Assembly: GCA_002441525.1 (NCBI GenBank)
Contig: DJWH01000080.1
Location: 1-32,942 of the forward strand
Length of the DNA: 32,942 nt
Direction of reading: 5' to 3'
From: Acholeplasmataceae bacterium UBA6235
GTDB lineage: Bacteria > Bacillota_I > Bacilli_A > Acholeplasmatales > UBA5453
Under the pieces are notes generated by a model. It worked only from the letters and a program-made list of their open reading frames with translations, was not told the origin of the DNA and did not search any database. The translations under genes were made by a program, and so were the position numbers. Positions 31,179 through 32,942 of the stretch are shown one piece after another. Within the stretch, counting starts at the first letter, position 1, and the number at the start of each line of letters is the position of its first letter.

Positions 31179-31905
31179 AATGGCATTTTTAATCAAAGGT
31201 GAACTCCTTCGATTGAACAAATACCGCGTAACCACGGTATCGTTATTGGTGGCTTTTGTGTGGGGATTGGTGCTATATTTCATCGATGATATGGACATAT
31301 TAGAACAAATGTTGCCGATGATCATCATGATTGACGCCACCATGATGAGCGTCATCTTCATTGGTTCGATCATGTTTTTCGAAAAGTCTGAACAAACCAT
31401 TTCGACGTTATTGGTGACACCAACTTCGACCGATGAACAAATTTTATCGAAAGTCATCGCGAATACGATTCATATGTTGTTATCTTCGATGCTTATTATT
31501 TTGGTATTCTATTTTGTCAAAGGCGTGACTGTGAATTTCTTTTGGATGTTTCCCATTTTAATCATCTCCATCGCATTCCATAGTTTATTAGGGTATGTCT
31601 TCTCATACCATTCTAAAGATTTTACATCGATGTTATTAGGTGTCATGATGTTCATCATTTTCTTATCCATTCCATCGATTTTACATCAGTTCAATATTCT
31701 TTTCAAAGGTGACTTCTGGCGTTATGCTTTGCTCATAACCCCAGCCCAAGCCTCTGCAGAGCTCATCGCACTAGGCTTTGGTGGTGAGTTCACGCTCGCA
31801 TCCGCCATCAGTTTGGTGTGGTTGATTGTCGCGGGTACATTAGGTTATATATTTTATATCAAACCAGCGTATAAAGCTTACGCCGTGAGACAAGGGGGCA
31901 TATAA
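31168..31905 (+). CDS. ABC exporter permease, first subunit (ABC-2 type)
   Basis: Membrane protein of 245 residues with six predicted helices. An N-terminal cytosolic start MSPRMAFLIKGELLRLNKYR precedes TM1, and the first loop has FFEKSEQTISTLLVTPTSTD, the coupling-helix-like sequence of fluoroquinolone-export-type permeases. It pairs with the next permease and the upstream ATPase. Its start overlaps the ATPase stop by 11 nt without a strong ribosome binding site, suggesting translational coupling. Substrate unknown; regulation by the TetR gene suggests a toxic compound. Confidence 0.85.
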   Translation: MSPRMAFLIKGELLRLNKYRVTTVSLLVAFVWGLVLYFIDDMDILEQMLPMIIMIDATMMSVIFIGSIMFFEKSEQTISTLLVTPTSTDEQILSKVIANTIHMLLSSMLIILVFYFVKGVTVNFFWMFPILIISIAFHSLLGYVFSYHSKDFTSMLLGVMMFIIFLSIPSILHQFNILFKGDFWRYALLITPAQASAELIALGFGGEFTLASAISLVWLIVAGTLGYIFYIKPAYKAYAVRQGGI

Positions 31906-31906
31906 T

Positions 31907-32617
31907 ATGTTTATCCGTGTCTTGAAACATGAAATGAAAAACATCTTAAGAGATAAGATGTATCTGTTTTTTATGGTGTATCCAGTCATTATTGGTATCG
32001 TTGCCTATTATTTAATCCCGTATCTTAGAGAAGAAGTGGGGTTGTTGGTAGCGAACATCGTCGCGTTGGTATTTGTCTTAATGACTTCCTTCATGTTTGG
32101 TGCGATTACGGGGTTTACCTTGCTCGATGACCAAGATGACAATGTCTTGTTCTCATTAAAGATCACACCGATCAAGGTATCCCATTATGTGGGTATCAAG
32201 TTATTATTCTCTTATGTACTTGGTTTCTTAGCCACATTCTTATTGGTTTATATCACCAAGCTGTTTGAATCCTCTGTCTTAAACATGATCGGCATATCGT
32301 TATTAGCAGCCTTACAAGCCCCAATGCTCGCGTTATTTATCAATGCTTTCGCAAGCAATAAAGTCGAAGGCTTTGTCTTCATGAAAGCTACCGGTATCCT
32401 CGTGATGATCCCCATCGCATCCTTATTCTTAACGAATTGGACAGAACTTTTCTTAGGGATAATTCCTGGATTTTGGGCAGCCAGACTTGTATCAATGTCT
32501 TTAATTCCAAGTGATTATTTGTTGAATGAGTTTTGGTACTATATCTTAGGTTTTATCGTCAATGGCTTACTGATTTATGTGTTATTCAAGAAATACAAAC
32601 AAAGAGTTCAAATATAA
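31907..32617 (+). CDS. ABC exporter permease, second subunit (ABC-2 type)
   Basis: Membrane protein of 236 residues with six helices. MFIRVLKHEMKNILRDKMYLFFMVYPV is the usual N-terminus of ABC-2 exporters, and LLDDQDDNVLFSLKITPIK the cytosolic coupling loop. It differs enough from the first permease to suggest a heterodimeric channel. Preceded by AAGGGGG 8 nt upstream and located 1 nt after the preceding stop. Last gene of the tetR operon. Confidence 0.87.
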   Translation: MFIRVLKHEMKNILRDKMYLFFMVYPVIIGIVAYYLIPYLREEVGLLVANIVALVFVLMTSFMFGAITGFTLLDDQDDNVLFSLKITPIKVSHYVGIKLLFSYVLGFLATFLLVYITKLFESSVLNMIGISLLAALQAPMLALFINAFASNKVEGFVFMKATGILVMIPIASLFLTNWTELFLGIIPGFWAARLVSMSLIPSDYLLNEFWYYILGFIVNGLLIYVLFKKYKQRVQI

Positions 32618-32620
32618 GAC

Positions 32621-32649
32621 AAAAATCCACGGTCATTCGTGGATTTTTT
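32621..32649 (+). terminator. Rho-independent terminator of the tetR-ABC operon
   Basis: AAAAATCCACG and CGTGGATTTTT form an 11-bp perfect stem around GTCATT and run into a T-tract, 4 nt after the last permease. Confidence 0.93.
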
Positions 32650-32659
32650 CTACTTACTA

Positions 32660-32687
32660 TTGGAAAAATCAAAGAATGTGTTATAAT
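32660..32687 (+). promoter_or_regulatory. Promoter of tRNA-Ser
   Basis: TTGGAA (32660-32665), 16-bp spacer, perfect TATAAT (32682-32687) with an extended TG at 32679-32680. The tRNA begins 10 nt after the -10 box. Confidence 0.8.
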
Positions 32688-32697
32688 TGAAAATGCT

Positions 32698-32790
32698 GGA
32701 GAAATACCCAAGTCCGGCTGAAGGGTCTGGCCTCGAAAACCAGTAGGGCGAGAGATCGCCGCGGGGGTTCAAATCCCCCTTTCTCCGCCA
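32698..32790 (+). tRNA. tRNA-Ser (anticodon CGA), type II, CCA encoded
   Basis: Acceptor GGAGAAA/TTTCTCC, discriminator G and CCA. The anticodon loop is CTCGAAA (anticodon CGA, reading UCG) on stem CTGGC/ACCAG, with the closing pair unmatched. The long variable arm (GGGCGA...TCGCC) is diagnostic of the serine/leucine class. The T-arm is GGGGG-TTCAAAT-CCCCC. Confidence 0.95.
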
Positions 32791-32803
32791 TATGAGAAGC
32801 AAT

Positions 32804-32854
32804 GGTCTAATACAAAAGCGAATCTACATTCGCCTCAAGTATTAGACCTTTTTT
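32804..32854 (+). terminator. Long terminator hairpin after tRNA-Ser
   Basis: GGTCTAATAC (32804-32813) pairs with GTATTAGACC (32839-32848). Inside, GCGAAT/ATTCGC forms a second helix with a CTAC loop, flanked by an AAAA / CTCAA internal loop. TTTTTT follows. A two-tier terminator of unusual length for this window. Confidence 0.88.
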
Positions 32855-32942
32855 CATGCAAAAAGGGAGATTTCCCCCCTATCTGCGTACACTTTTGAAT
32901 TAATTAGTACATTGAGAGTAGACGTCAAATAATAACACTCTA
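32855..32942. other. Window end, nothing assigned
   Basis: No gene, tRNA or terminator is recognisable. A short GGGA-GATT-TCCC complementarity is present near 32865-32876, and the rest is AT-rich sequence that may lead into a gene beyond the window. Confidence 0.5.

Noticed and set aside
1..32942. Mobile elements, CRISPR arrays, prophage or toxin-antitoxin genes
   Set aside because: I looked for transposase or integrase motifs, regularly spaced repeats and small toxin pairs, and found none. The region reads as stable chromosomal backbone.

Overview
The window is a gene-dense, low-G+C stretch from a Gram-positive-type bacterium. The features I rely on are strong AGGAGG-type ribosome binding sites, lipobox lipoproteins and many 1-20 bp gene overlaps. 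UGA acts as a normal stop (for example at the ends of fabZ, accC, hydB and the SRPBCC-like gene) and Trp is encoded by UGG, so this is not the Mycoplasma code. A complete FASII/acetyl-CoA carboxylase operon together with an electron-bifurcating [FeFe] hydrogenase fits best with a free-living relative of the Mollicutes (Acholeplasmatales/Izemoplasmatales-like). A fermentative Bacilli or Clostridia lineage cannot be excluded from sequence alone. All genes but the first lie on the + strand. I see no mobile element, CRISPR array or rRNA.

Layout. (1) 1-4.4 kb: a minus-strand antibiotic-biosynthesis-monooxygenase/IsdG-like protein; a compact formate/nitrite (FNT) channel; a tandem-DUF1538 membrane transporter followed by two P-II-like proteins, with a perfect 16-bp palindrome in front; and an AEC-family carrier. 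(2) 4.4-7.6 kb: a VTC-domain/DUF4956 pair co-directional with an SRPBCC-like protein and a GNAT acetyltransferase; tRNA-Val(GAC); and a cytochrome-b5-domain lipoprotein. (3) 7.6-19.1 kb: a long, apparently structured 5' leader, then accB-accC-accD-accA-fabH-fabK-fabD-fabG-fabF-fabZ-birA-bioY and an NPD/FabK-like flavoprotein. This encodes malonyl-CoA formation, the elongation cycle, the ligase that biotinylates AccB and the biotin-uptake S-component. No acyl carrier protein gene is present. (4) 19.1-21.1 kb: a lipoprotein GH3 glycosidase with its own promoter and terminator. (5) 21.2-29.65 kb: the hydrogenase operon. hydC (NuoE-like) is followed by five small genes (DRTGG-like, anti-sigma-type ATPase, DRTGG-like, PHP phosphoesterase, GHKL ATPase), then a 2Fe-2S ferredoxin, hydB and hydA. 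A substrate-binding lipoprotein and an ABC permease with no ATPase gene complete the operon. (6) 29.65-32.94 kb: a TetR regulator with a palindromic operator over its own start site, a three-gene ABC exporter, and tRNA-Ser(CGA).

How the parts work together: region 3 makes saturated acyl chains for membrane lipids and supplies its own cofactor handling (BirA and BioY). Region 5 should recycle NADH and reduced ferredoxin to H2 during sugar fermentation, which fits the GH3 glycosidase and FNT (formate or other small acid) genes. The most interesting unexplained system is the five-gene signalling-like cassette inside the hydrogenase operon. Next in interest are the DUF1538/P-II unit with its palindrome and the structured leader of the acc-fab operon.
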